Shown: in pieces, positions 24,490 through 33,067 of the stretch
Layout: each line of letters opens with the position of its first letter
How positions within the stretch are numbered: the stretch's first letter is position 1
From: Lachnospiraceae bacterium UBA3689
GTDB lineage: Bacteria > Bacillota > Clostridia > Lachnospirales > Lachnospiraceae
Assembly (NCBI GenBank): GCA_002371465.1
Contig: DFIU01000010.1
Span: 108,643 to 172,642 of the forward strand
Direction of reading: 5' to 3'
DNA length: 64,000 bases
Position numbers and translations under genes: made by a program
The notes under the pieces: model-generated
What the model was told of the DNA's origin: nothing
Seen by the model: only the letters and a program-made list of their open reading frames with translations
Database searches by the model: none

Positions 24490-25256
24490 AGCTGGGCGGA
24501 TTTGGATTCATCGAAGATTATGAGAAGATCTGCGAGGCGGGCTTTGATTATGCGGAGCTGGATCTGCCGGAGATCGAATCCTTAAGCGAGACGGAATACA
24601 GCGCGTTTAAGCGAAGAATCGGGAAGATGCAGTTCCCGATTCTGACCGGGGCAAGGCTGTTTCCGATTACGGACCAGACCTTCTTTCAGGAGGAGTTCGA
24701 TCCGGAAACCTTGCGGGACTATGTCGAGCGGACCTGTTTCAAGTCTTCCGGTCTTGGCGTCAAACGAATTATCATGGGAAATGGAAAGGCAAGGTGGCAA
24801 TCCCTTCCTATCGAAAAAAGCCGGGAAGATCGGTTTGTACGTTTCCTTCAGATGATCTGCGATGTTGCGGCTAAGCATGGGCAGGAATTGATCTTTGAAC
24901 CGTTAGGACCGAAGTATTCAAATTATATCAATACTTTGCCGGAAGCGGTCCAGTTGATCAAAAAGGTCAGGAGAGAAAATGCCTTTATTATGGCTGATTT
25001 AAGACACATGGTCTGGAGTGGGGAAGCTTTCGATGACCTTTTAACCTGGTCCGCCTATATTCACCATATTCATATGGATTACCCCCTGTCGTATCCGGAG
25101 CGACCCTACCCAAGCCCGGAAGATGGCTATCATTACAGTACGTTCTTGAAAAAGCTGAGGGATTCCGGTTATCAGGATACCCTTACCATTGAAGCCGATA
25201 TTCCAAAAGATTGGAAGAAGGCGCATGACCAGGCGATAGAAGCCTTTCAATATTGA
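24486..25256 (+). CDS. Sugar phosphate isomerase/epimerase-like TIM-barrel protein
   Basis: A compact 256-residue barrel. Visible metal-site motifs are IFEPLGPKYSNYINT (Glu), MADLRHMVW (Asp and His), HHIHMDYPL (His) and TIEADIPKDW (Glu). Its C-terminal half is about half identical to the broken isomerase remnant at 12730-13080, so the strain once had two genes of this subfamily. It is translationally coupled to the preceding oxidoreductase and is the last gene before a terminator that faces the convergent symporter gene. Confidence 0.88.
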   Translation: MKLGGFGFIEDYEKICEAGFDYAELDLPEIESLSETEYSAFKRRIGKMQFPILTGARLFPITDQTFFQEEFDPETLRDYVERTCFKSSGLGVKRIIMGNGKARWQSLPIEKSREDRFVRFLQMICDVAAKHGQELIFEPLGPKYSNYINTLPEAVQLIKKVRRENAFIMADLRHMVWSGEAFDDLLTWSAYIHHIHMDYPLSYPERPYPSPEDGYHYSTFLKKLRDSGYQDTLTIEADIPKDWKKAHDQAIEAFQY

Positions 25257-25270
25257 TTCCAATCTAAAAC

Positions 25271-25311
25271 GCGTCCGCCAATGAGTTGTTTTCTTGTTGG
25301 CAGGCGCTTTT
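25271..25311 (+). terminator. Terminator after the second sugar operon
   Basis: GCGTCCGCCAA (25271-25281) pairs with TTGGCAGGCGC (25297-25307) with two mismatched positions, followed by TTTT. It separates the operon from the convergent symporter gene. Confidence 0.75.
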
Positions 25312-25384
25312 GGCTGTAAGTCTAAGACCTATAGAGGGATCGTTCAAACTTCCGCTAAAGAAAATGATCTTTATTGGGATTATT

Positions 25385-26872
25385 TTAACGGTTCCTAAAC
25401 CGCAATGCATTTTCTTTCCGCCAGAGTCGATCGTATGCATAGCCGGTCACTTTCTGGCAGATCCGCTTTTCTTCATCAGTTGCCTTGGAACTGTCTTCTC
25501 CTTTTCGTCTTGCAATTTCTTTTTTGATAACGTCGAATTCTTTCCGGTTGACCGGGAAGAGGATGGCAAAGAAGTTGGTCAAACCCATGAGAATGATGGG
25601 CGTGAAGACATAGATCAGGGCGATGCCACGCTGGGTGGAAATCGTTTGCCGCATCCCCATGCTCGCCAGGTTTTCGTTGTAGCCGACCCAGGAGAGGAGG
25701 AGACCAATCAGCATAGAGGACAGACCAGTGGCAATTTTCCGAATAAAAGTCGCCATTCCGGAACAGGTACCCGGTCGATTGATTGATGTGATTAATTCGT
25801 CGACATCCGCCATATCCGGCAGGATGGCGTAAATAGAAGTCGAGGACGCAGCCATGCCCAGTCCGATAATAAAAGAAAGCGCCAGAATGATTGTAAAGTT
25901 GGCTCCCTCATAGGAAAATGCCAGTATGGCTAAGGTAGCGACAATGCGGATGGGGAAACCCAGGTAAATGGGGAATTTTTTCGAGGTCTTGGTCATCAAA
26001 TATCCGAAAAGCAGGGTTCCTACGAATTGCGCGAGCAGGATGACGCCCATCAGCATGGTAAAGCGACCGCCTCCATAAGCATTCAGGACATCGTCGATAT
26101 AGTAGACGGCAAGACCCGTTACGAAATCAGCGGCGCCCTGACCGCAGATAAAAATAGCCAGAAAAAGGCGGAAGCTGCGGCTTTTGTAGACCGTAAAGGA
26201 TTGGGTGAAGGTCTCGCCCAGTGTCGCTTTAACCGGCTCGTGGGACTGTTCCCAGGTACCTGCGAAGGTGATTAAAATCACGATCGTGAAGAGAATACCG
26301 AAGATCAGCGCCACGCGAAAATACTGGTTGGCGTTGGTGTTGTCTGTAATGAGGATCGTCGGAATCAGTCCGGCAAGGATGGCGCCAAAAGTCGAAAATG
26401 CCATGCGGACTGCCGAGAACTTCGACCGGGCGGTGTAGTCCTCCACCATATCGGGCAGTAAGGCGTTATAGGGCACCATGACAATCGTAAAGCCGGTAGA
26501 AAAGAGCATATAGGTCAGACAGTAGAAGAGGTACATGCCCATTTTGCCGGGAATGCGAGCGGGAACCCAAAGCAGGATAAACGTAATGGCAGAGAGCCAG
26601 GCTCCGATCAGCATCCAGAAACGTTTGGGTCCGAACTTAGATCTCGTGCGATCCGTGATATTTCCCATGATGGGATCCGTAATAGCGTCCCAAACTTTCC
26701 CAATCAAGGGAATGGTCCCCGCCATTAAGACCGGCATCCCCAACGCTTTGGTTAAAAATGCTGTGAAAAAGGTACTGATGACAACAAAGGCGCCGCCTCC
26801 GTAGATGTCAGCAAATCCATACGCCATCATAGCGCGAAGAGATTGTTCCTTCGCTTCACCCTGCTTTGCCAT
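25385..26872 (-). CDS. GPH-family (MelB-like) sugar:cation symporter
   Basis: A 495-residue polytopic protein with about twelve hydrophobic segments. The glycoside-pentoside-hexuronide:cation signature is visible early: DAITDPIMGNITDRTRSKFG (residues 61-80), including the cation-site aspartates, and a second conserved block ILPDMADVDELIT near residue 350. The C-terminal tail is hydrophilic and Lys/Glu-rich. It is convergent with the DapA/Gfo-Idh/isomerase operon and is its likely importer, which suggests a neutral or uronic glycoside as substrate. Confidence 0.92.
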   Translation of the reverse strand: MAKQGEAKEQSLRAMMAYGFADIYGGGAFVVISTFFTAFLTKALGMPVLMAGTIPLIGKVWDAITDPIMGNITDRTRSKFGPKRFWMLIGAWLSAITFILLWVPARIPGKMGMYLFYCLTYMLFSTGFTIVMVPYNALLPDMVEDYTARSKFSAVRMAFSTFGAILAGLIPTILITDNTNANQYFRVALIFGILFTIVILITFAGTWEQSHEPVKATLGETFTQSFTVYKSRSFRLFLAIFICGQGAADFVTGLAVYYIDDVLNAYGGGRFTMLMGVILLAQFVGTLLFGYLMTKTSKKFPIYLGFPIRIVATLAILAFSYEGANFTIILALSFIIGLGMAASSTSIYAILPDMADVDELITSINRPGTCSGMATFIRKIATGLSSMLIGLLLSWVGYNENLASMGMRQTISTQRGIALIYVFTPIILMGLTNFFAILFPVNRKEFDVIKKEIARRKGEDSSKATDEEKRICQKVTGYAYDRLWRKENALRFRNR

Positions 26873-27069
26873 TTTCCGCCTTGACCTCCCCGATCTGTCA
26901 ATGGTTAATTGGTCAACAATATGAATTAATATTCTTATTATAACAAATGATTGTGCATATATAACAATATAATTCCGGAAAGCGGGTTGTATAATTAGTA
27001 AAAAAATAAGAGGCTGAATTTGTTGAAAGCTTACAAAGCGGGAAACAAACAGAGGGGATTTCAGGACTT

Positions 27070-27426
27070 TTATCCCTCCCCATCATCAATCACGACCCGG
27101 GACAGCACGACGGACCGCCCTTTTAAAATGCGGCAGCGGATTCCGCCGCAGGCAGGGCAGCGGTAGTCATACTGCTTCTCCGGATGAAAGGCAGTGCCGC
27201 AGGTCAGGCATTTTGCCTCCGCCTGCGCGATATGGGTTTCCAGCTCCGCGCCGTCAAGAGGCGTGTCCTTGATGGCGGCGGGAAAATATTTATGGAGGTA
27301 GTCGGGGACGATATCCGTCATCTCCCCGACCTCCACCACGATTTTAAGAGCCTTTGCCGCTCCATTTTCTTTCATGACCCCGGCAGCCTGATTGACCAGC
27401 CGGACCATGGTACTCATTTCATGCAT
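27070..27426 (-). CDS. hypA: HypA-family nickel metallochaperone
   Basis: A 118-residue protein that begins MHEMS, giving the His2/Glu3 nickel site of HypA, and carries a zinc domain with two CxxC motifs (CLTCG and CPACG, residues 74-93). HypA delivers nickel to [NiFe]-hydrogenase and sometimes urease maturation. It starts four bases after the stop of the TetM-like fusion gene and is probably co-transcribed with it. No hydrogenase, hypB or other nickel enzyme gene is in the window, so either the hydrogenase lies elsewhere or the protein has another metal role. Confidence 0.93.
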   Translation of the reverse strand: MHEMSTMVRLVNQAAGVMKENGAAKALKIVVEVGEMTDIVPDYLHKYFPAAIKDTPLDGAELETHIAQAEAKCLTCGTAFHPEKQYDYRCPACGGIRCRILKGRSVVLSRVVIDDGEG

Positions 27427-27430
27427 AGGT

Positions 27431-30070
27431 TTATCCTTTCGTTACGCGGTCGATCTCTTCCTTCAGCATTCCTGCCGACATCCGAAGGGCGCCCAGCCGC
27501 ATGACGGTCAGCTGTTCCAGGGCGTCCGAGGTCGCGACCGTGATGTGGTAGCGGCTGCCCTGCTCATGGACCGTCCGTTCGATGTAGGCGTCCGCCGTCT
27601 GGTCCTTTTGCGTAAAGACTATATCCAGATGATCGTACTTCATCATCGTCTCCGGCGTCCGATCCGTTTGGTAGGCGTCGAAGACGATGGTGATTTTTTT
27701 GCCCGTATAGCCCTGATAGTTGCTGATTATATCCAGAAGCCTGCCCCTGGCGGCATTGATATCCCGATCCATTAGCTCCCGCAGTTCTTCCCAGTCAAAG
27801 ATGATGTTGTAGCCGTCGATGATGAGGTAGTCTTCCCGCGTGTCCTGTTTGGGATAAATGGGTTTGCCGTGCTTATCGACTTTTTGCCGGAAAATGGGGC
27901 GGTCCCTCTCCGCGGTTTGGCTCCATTTTCTCTTTTCTTCCATAATGGACCGCTCGGAGCGATGACCGAATTCCCGCTCGTAAATGGCTTCAAGGTCGGC
28001 ATCTTCCTGAAGGGAAGAGCCAGTTGACTTTTTCCGGGCACCCTTGCCCCAGTCATTTTCGGAACCGAAGGAGGCGTAGTCTTCATTTGCCTCATACTCA
28101 TCCTTTAACTCTTCCGGGACGAAGGAATAGGGCAGATGCATGTACTGGGGAACCTGGTTCCAGGGGACGTAGAAACCGGCACCGTGGGCACAGAAGACAG
28201 ACCCCGTCGGATTTCGCTGATCCAATTCGCTGTCGTAACGGGCAGCGCGGATGACCTCCTCCGGATTGTGGCAGAGGTCGTAGCCATTCAGATCAAGGGT
28301 CAGCGATCCTTCTCCGTGAGTATAGGTCTGAACTTCGCGGATGTAGCCGTTCATGGTGGAGACCGGGACCGTGCCGGTGATCCTCGCCATATCCCCTGAA
28401 GCGGTCCGGAAAAATTCCGGAGGCTCCGGTTTCCCGCTTCGGTCGGTCAGATCCGTCAGAGCCCGTCCGACCGTACTTTGGGGAACTTCGAGCGTGAAGA
28501 CATAGTAGGGCTCCAGGAGGATGCTTTCCGTCGATTTTAGCCCCTGGCGGATGGCGCGGTAGGTCGCCTGGCGGAAGTCCCCGCCCTCGGTGTGCTTGAG
28601 ATTGGCTTTGCCGGAGAGCAGGGTGATCCGGACGTCGGTCAACCCCGATCCGGTCAGGACGCCGCGGTGGTCCCGCTCCAGGATGTGGGTCAGGACCAGC
28701 CGCTGCCAGTGAAGATCGAGACTGTCCTCCGTCGCCGATGAAAAGACCTGGACACCGCTTCCCCGCTCACCGGGTTCCAGCAGCAGGTGGACTTCCGCGT
28801 AGTGACGGAGGGGTTCAAAATGGCCTACGCCTTCGACCGGTTTTGCAATCGTTTCCTTATAGATAATCGATCCGTCGTCAAATTCCACGGCGACTCCCAA
28901 CCGCTCCCGAATCAGGTGGGTCAGAATTTCGATCTGGATCTGCCCCATGATCTGGATGTGGATTTCCTTGTGGTCTTCATCCCAAAAGATATGAAGTTCC
29001 GGGTCCTCTTCATCCAGTTCCCTGACCCTGCGGTAAAAATCAAGAGCGTTGACTTCGGGCGGGAGACGGAGGGCGTAGGTGAGCACAGGCTCCAGGATCG
29101 GCGTGCTGCCGGAGGGATCGGCTCCGATTCCCTGACCCGGATGGGTAGAGCTAAGCCCCGTTACGGCGCAGATATCCCCCGCGTCAGCCTGCCCGGATGT
29201 GCTGTATTTTTCTCCGTTGTAGCAGCGGATCTCGGTGACTTTTTCGGTCAGATCGCCGTAGGAGATCGCGTCGCGTACCTTCAGAGTGCCGCCGGTGATC
29301 TTCAGATAGGACAGGCGGTTGCCTTGGGCGTCCCTGCCGATCTTGTAGATCCTCGCGCCGAAGGCGTCCGGATAGATTTTCGATTTGGCAAAGCGGTCCA
29401 ATCCCTTTAAGAAGGTCTCGGTTCCTTCCAGCTTCAGCGCGGAACCGAACCAGACCGGAAAGAGTTTGCGGGACAGGATGGCGTCCGTGATCATGGAATC
29501 GGGGATGGAGCCTTTTTCCAAAAATTGCTCCATCATCTCTTCACTGGCAAGAGAGACCTCCTCCAACCAGTCGGCATGCCCGCTTGCGGCATTTTCCGAG
29601 GGAGAAAAATCCGTACATTCCGGGGACAGCCCCTCCTTTAATTCCTTCATAATGGCAGTCCGGTCGGCGCCGCTTAGATCCATCTTGTTGACAAAGAGAA
29701 AGACCGGGACGTCGTAGTGGCGGAGCAGTTTCCAGAGAGTCCGGGTATGCCCCTGAATTCCTTCCGTGCCGGAAATGACCAGGACGGCGTAATCGAGGAC
29801 TTGAAGCGTCCGCTCGGTCTCAGCCGAAAAATCGGCATGACCGGGCGTATCCAAAATGGTGATTTCGGCGTTGGGCGTTTGCAGCCTTGCCTGTTTGGAG
29901 AAAATGGTGATGCCGCGCCGGCGCTCCTGCTCATCCTGATCGAGGAAGGAGTCACCGTGATCGACCCGGCCCAGGGTGCGGATCTGACCGGCGTGGTAGA
30001 GGAGAGCTTCGGTCAGGGTTGTTTTGCCGGCATCGACGTGGGCCAAAATACCGATAGAAAATTTCTTCAT
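27431..30070 (-). CDS. TetM-like ribosomal GTPase fused to a Rae1/YacP-like NYN endonuclease domain
   Basis: An 879-residue fusion. Residues 1 to about 640 form an EF-G/TetM-type translational GTPase with G1 AHVDAGKTT, switch-region RRGITIF, G3 DTPGHADF and G4 NKMD, and the later EF-G-like domains ending at FYVPWNQVPQYMH. A charged linker follows. Residues 745-879 are a complete NYN domain close to YacP/Rae1 of Bacillus, with its acidic and polar residues in IIDGYNIIFDW, IVFDAYQT, QTADAYIE and VATSDALEQ. Rae1 cleaves mRNA in the ribosomal A site, and TetM binds the same site. ATG start with a weak upstream site; hypA follows. Tetracycline protection is possible but not shown; a ribosome-rescue role is inferred. 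Confidence 0.9.
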   Translation of the reverse strand: MKKFSIGILAHVDAGKTTLTEALLYHAGQIRTLGRVDHGDSFLDQDEQERRRGITIFSKQARLQTPNAEITILDTPGHADFSAETERTLQVLDYAVLVISGTEGIQGHTRTLWKLLRHYDVPVFLFVNKMDLSGADRTAIMKELKEGLSPECTDFSPSENAASGHADWLEEVSLASEEMMEQFLEKGSIPDSMITDAILSRKLFPVWFGSALKLEGTETFLKGLDRFAKSKIYPDAFGARIYKIGRDAQGNRLSYLKITGGTLKVRDAISYGDLTEKVTEIRCYNGEKYSTSGQADAGDICAVTGLSSTHPGQGIGADPSGSTPILEPVLTYALRLPPEVNALDFYRRVRELDEEDPELHIFWDEDHKEIHIQIMGQIQIEILTHLIRERLGVAVEFDDGSIIYKETIAKPVEGVGHFEPLRHYAEVHLLLEPGERGSGVQVFSSATEDSLDLHWQRLVLTHILERDHRGVLTGSGLTDVRITLLSGKANLKHTEGGDFRQATYRAIRQGLKSTESILLEPYYVFTLEVPQSTVGRALTDLTDRSGKPEPPEFFRTASGDMARITGTVPVSTMNGYIREVQTYTHGEGSLTLDLNGYDLCHNPEEVIRAARYDSELDQRNPTGSVFCAHGAGFYVPWNQVPQYMHLPYSFVPEELKDEYEANEDYASFGSENDWGKGARKKSTGSSLQEDADLEAIYEREFGHRSERSIMEEKRKWSQTAERDRPIFRQKVDKHGKPIYPKQDTREDYLIIDGYNIIFDWEELRELMDRDINAARGRLLDIISNYQGYTGKKITIVFDAYQTDRTPETMMKYDHLDIVFTQKDQTADAYIERTVHEQGSRYHITVATSDALEQLTVMRLGALRMSAGMLKEEIDRVTKG

Positions 30071-30457
30071 ATTATCATCCTGTTATTGTGTTGATGCTTC
30101 TGAATATAGATATAACTGTAAGAGTCCTTCAATCGAGAATCATTGCTAAAGCCTTTGGACATCAAATCACTAAGTGGTGGGTTACTAATACATAGTAGCT
30201 TTGGACAGCCAACCTACTTAAACCTCTCAATATTGAGGTGCTTACGTCTTGGACTGTTAGTTCCAATAACATAAGACAGGAGATTGCTATCCATAACACC
30301 TCATCTAAATTTAAAAAGCAATCTTCAGCGCAGCGGTAAATTCTACCGATCCATTATAATACTCTGATGGAAGGTCCTGAGACTGGCAGAAATAGTATTC
30401 AATATGGATTCCTTCTATAATACAATAGTAACAGTATAGCAGACTTGGAGAGCAGAG
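30071..30457. other. 387-base intergenic region between TetM-like fusion and GH2 genes
   Basis: A/T-rich region between divergent genes. It contains a CTTTGGACA motif twice (about 30154 and 30202), the palindrome CTCAATATTGAG (30226-30237) and a possible 26-codon minus-strand frame (MDSNLLSYVIGTNSPRR and on) with only a modest ribosome binding site. Promoter-like TATAAT sequences lie near 30354 and 30417. No gene can be supported; decayed mobile DNA is possible. Confidence 0.4.
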
Positions 30458-32431
30458 ATGAAACGGATTCAATCAAAATGGAAGACAGGACAGGTGCCGC
30501 TTGCCGAATATCCGAGACCGCAGATGCGGCGGGACCAGTATGAAATCTTAAATGGGTGCTGGGATTATGCTATCACAAAGGATCGAAAGGAACCGGATCG
30601 ATTTGACGGGCAGATTTTGGTTCCCTATTCCCCGGAGACTGCCTTGTCCAAAGTCAAGCGGGTTCTGCAGCCGGACCAGGTTCTTCACTATCGGAGGACG
30701 ATTTCCATTCAGAAAAAAACGGAGGGGAAGCGGCTGCTTCTTCATTTCGGCGCAGTGGATTATCGGGCGGAAGTTCTGGTAAATGGGAAAGTGGCTGTCC
30801 GGCACAGAGGAGGCTACCTGCCCTTTGAAGCCGATATTACGAACCTGGTCCAAGAGGGCGAGAATGTTCTATCTGTTAGAGTGGAAGATCCTTCCGATAC
30901 GTCCCGGCAGGCAAGGGGAAAGCAGATGCTTCATCCGGGAGGCATGTTCTACCAGTGCCAGAGTGGGATCTGGCAAACGGTCTGGATGGAATGGGTGCCG
31001 GATCTTCATATTCAAAAGCTCAAAATGGTTCCGGATATCGACCGAAAGGAGCTGCGCCTGACTGTTTATAAAAGCGAAAGTGAAGAGAATCCCGTTGATA
31101 ATGAGGGGAAGACAGCTTCTTATTCCGATAAGAGAGACTTTGGATTAAAGACAGATATTTCTGATTATGAGAAAACTTTTAAATTAGAGAAAGTGAGATA
31201 TGGTGGCAAGGGAGATAATATTGTAAATCCTGAAATTAGCGAGTACCAGGATAGACTGGACACAGAGGATGAGACTGATGATCATAAGGTAGACTTTGAC
31301 GTAAAGGCTGAAGTTTTTGATCATGAGGGGAACACATGGACCTTTTGCATAAAGAGTGGGATTGAGTGCCGCCTGAAATTTGATTCCATTCACCTCTGGT
31401 CTCCGGAAGATCCTTATCTCTATACGATGCGGGTCACGTTTGGGAAAGATCAGGTCGAAAGCTATTTTGCGATGCGGAAATACAGCATCAGAAAGGACAA
31501 AAAGGGAATCGCCAGATTCTTTCTTAACAACCGACCGTATTTTCAAAACGGTGTGCTGGATCAGGGCTACTGGCGGGAGAGTCTGATGACGCCTCCGTCC
31601 GATGAGGCGTATATCTTTGATATCAAAGAGCTGAAGCGGCTGGGCTTTAACATGATTCGGAAACATGTGAAGATCGAATCTCTCCGCTGGTACTATCACT
31701 GTGACCGGCTGGGCATGCTGGTGTGGCAGGATCTGGTAAATGGAGGATCGACCTACGATTTGCATTTTTTGCGGGACCTGCCCAATATCCTGCCTCCGAT
31801 CCAGAACCGCTTCCCCGATTCTAAAAAGCTCTATCGGAAATTTTCCCGAGCAAGTCGGGAAGGGCGGAAGGAGTATCTGCGGGAACTGAGGGAGACGATG
31901 GAAAGTCTTGATTCTGTCGTTTCGATCTGTACCTGGGTTTTATTTAATGAGGGCTGGGGGCAGTTTGACGCCAGGAAGGTCTGCCACCTTGCCAAAAGGC
32001 TTGATCCCAGTCGGACTTTGGACCCGACGAGCGGCTGGTTCGATCAGAACTGCGGAGATTACAGGAGTATCCACAACTATTTCTTTCCGCTTAAGATAAA
32101 GCCGGAACGGAGGGTGACGGCGCTGACAGAATATGGGGGGTTGTCCCTCCCTCTTGCGGACCACATGGAGAGCAGGACCGTGTATGGATACGGCAAGTAC
32201 CGAACCAAGGAGCAGCTTACCAGGGCTTATCAAAAGCTGATCCGCCGGCAGATTCTTCCCAATATCAAAAAGGGGCTTTCTGCCCTTGTCTATACACAGG
32301 TTTCAGATATTGAAGACGAGGTAAATGGTATCTTCACCTGGGACCGGGGGGTTTTGAAAATTAACAGGCGAGTACTTCAGGAAATGAATCGGGAACTGTT
32401 TGAAGAATTTGAAACGTGTGTCGAATTATAG
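30458..32431 (+). CDS. Glycoside hydrolase family 2 protein (beta-galactosidase/glucuronidase-like)
   Basis: A 657-residue cytoplasmic GH2 enzyme without signal peptide. It begins with a jelly-roll sugar-binding domain (WDYAITKD, HYRRTISI, LNGK-type strand VLVNGKVA, YLPFEADITNLV), followed by an immunoglobulin-like domain and a TIM barrel. Catalytic residues are present: acid/base Glu in WVLFNEGWGQFD near residue 500 and nucleophile Glu in LTEYGG near residue 560. Residues about 207-279 are an odd Asp/Glu/Lys/Ser-rich insertion within the middle domain, encoded by visibly A/T-richer DNA. GGAGAG precedes the ATG. Substrate unknown. Confidence 0.92.
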   Translation: MKRIQSKWKTGQVPLAEYPRPQMRRDQYEILNGCWDYAITKDRKEPDRFDGQILVPYSPETALSKVKRVLQPDQVLHYRRTISIQKKTEGKRLLLHFGAVDYRAEVLVNGKVAVRHRGGYLPFEADITNLVQEGENVLSVRVEDPSDTSRQARGKQMLHPGGMFYQCQSGIWQTVWMEWVPDLHIQKLKMVPDIDRKELRLTVYKSESEENPVDNEGKTASYSDKRDFGLKTDISDYEKTFKLEKVRYGGKGDNIVNPEISEYQDRLDTEDETDDHKVDFDVKAEVFDHEGNTWTFCIKSGIECRLKFDSIHLWSPEDPYLYTMRVTFGKDQVESYFAMRKYSIRKDKKGIARFFLNNRPYFQNGVLDQGYWRESLMTPPSDEAYIFDIKELKRLGFNMIRKHVKIESLRWYYHCDRLGMLVWQDLVNGGSTYDLHFLRDLPNILPPIQNRFPDSKKLYRKFSRASREGRKEYLRELRETMESLDSVVSICTWVLFNEGWGQFDARKVCHLAKRLDPSRTLDPTSGWFDQNCGDYRSIHNYFFPLKIKPERRVTALTEYGGLSLPLADHMESRTVYGYGKYRTKEQLTRAYQKLIRRQILPNIKKGLSALVYTQVSDIEDEVNGIFTWDRGVLKINRRVLQEMNRELFEEFETCVEL

Positions 32432-32755
32432 GCTTGATGTACGAAGCTTTTGGAGTATTCTGTATAACTTTGGTATATGAATCTGCTGTATGACTCTAGT
32501 CGTAGCAGTAGAAGGGAAGTAGCTACCTTGGAAGACCAACCATGGATGTTGGAGAGATCGACAATCGTTGATATTTTGATACACTACTTTTTAAGCTTTC
32601 ATCGATTTGATTTTAGATAATTATAGGGGGATCTATATGGAAGTAAGGCAACTTTGGTTCCCTGATTTCCCGGATTTTTAAGAGAACCTTTTTCTCTAAG
32701 TCATCCTCTATGCTATAATTGGACCGAATATCAGATAGAAAAGGAAGAGAGAAAC
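32432..32755 (+). promoter_or_regulatory. Intergenic region with promoter of the HicB gene
   Basis: This 324-base gap holds no gene; no HicA-like toxin frame was found. Near its end, AGAGAA-CCTTT-TTCTCT (32681-32697) is an inverted repeat and TATAAT at 32714-32719 is a likely -10 box. The repeat overlaps the expected -35 position, so it may be an operator for HicB autoregulation. Confidence 0.5.
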
Positions 32756-33040
32756 ATGAGATTTATATATCCTGCAGTGATTAAGAAACAGGAAGATGGT
32801 ACCTATCATGGAGATTTTCCGGATTTAGCGGGCTGCTACGGGGACGGGGAGTCGATCGACGACTGCATCCGCGACTGCAGCCAGGCAGCTTACGACTGGA
32901 TTGATCTGGAAATGCAGGAGGACGAACCGGATCTTCCGCCCGCGTCCGATAAGGACGAGCTTCAAAAACAGTACGGCAGCGACTATGAAGTGCGAAATAT
33001 CCTGACCATTTACCGGATCATGGAAGGTTGGGAAGAATAA
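32756..33040 (+). CDS. HicB-like antitoxin-family protein, apparently without HicA
   Basis: A 94-residue protein with the HicB N-terminal fold: YPAVIKKQEDGTYHGDFPDL followed by AGCYGDGES and the helix region DDCIRDCSQAAYDW. HicB proteins neutralise HicA mRNA interferases and often bind their own promoter. The C-terminal part here (residues 60-94) is acidic and does not look like a clear DNA-binding domain. No HicA toxin lies on either side, so it is an orphan. It has AAAGGAAGAGAG before the ATG and sits 27 bases before the hydrolase gene, with which it may be co-transcribed. Confidence 0.85.
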   Translation: MRFIYPAVIKKQEDGTYHGDFPDLAGCYGDGESIDDCIRDCSQAAYDWIDLEMQEDEPDLPPASDKDELQKQYGSDYEVRNILTIYRIMEGWEE

Positions 33041-33067
33041 AGAAGGAAGATTGACGGAGGGGTGGAC

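Noticed and set aside
25286..25786. A 166-codon plus-strand reading frame inside the symporter region
   Set aside because: It lies opposite the well-conserved GPH symporter gene, starts in the terminator zone and has no family similarity.
27431..30070. Simple tetracycline resistance gene
   Set aside because: The C-terminal NYN nuclease domain and the housekeeping-like codon use differ from mobile tet genes; resistance cannot be excluded but is not the best single reading.
30240..30320. A 26-codon minus-strand frame before the GH2 gene
   Set aside because: Weak ribosome binding site, no conservation evidence and overlap with palindromes.
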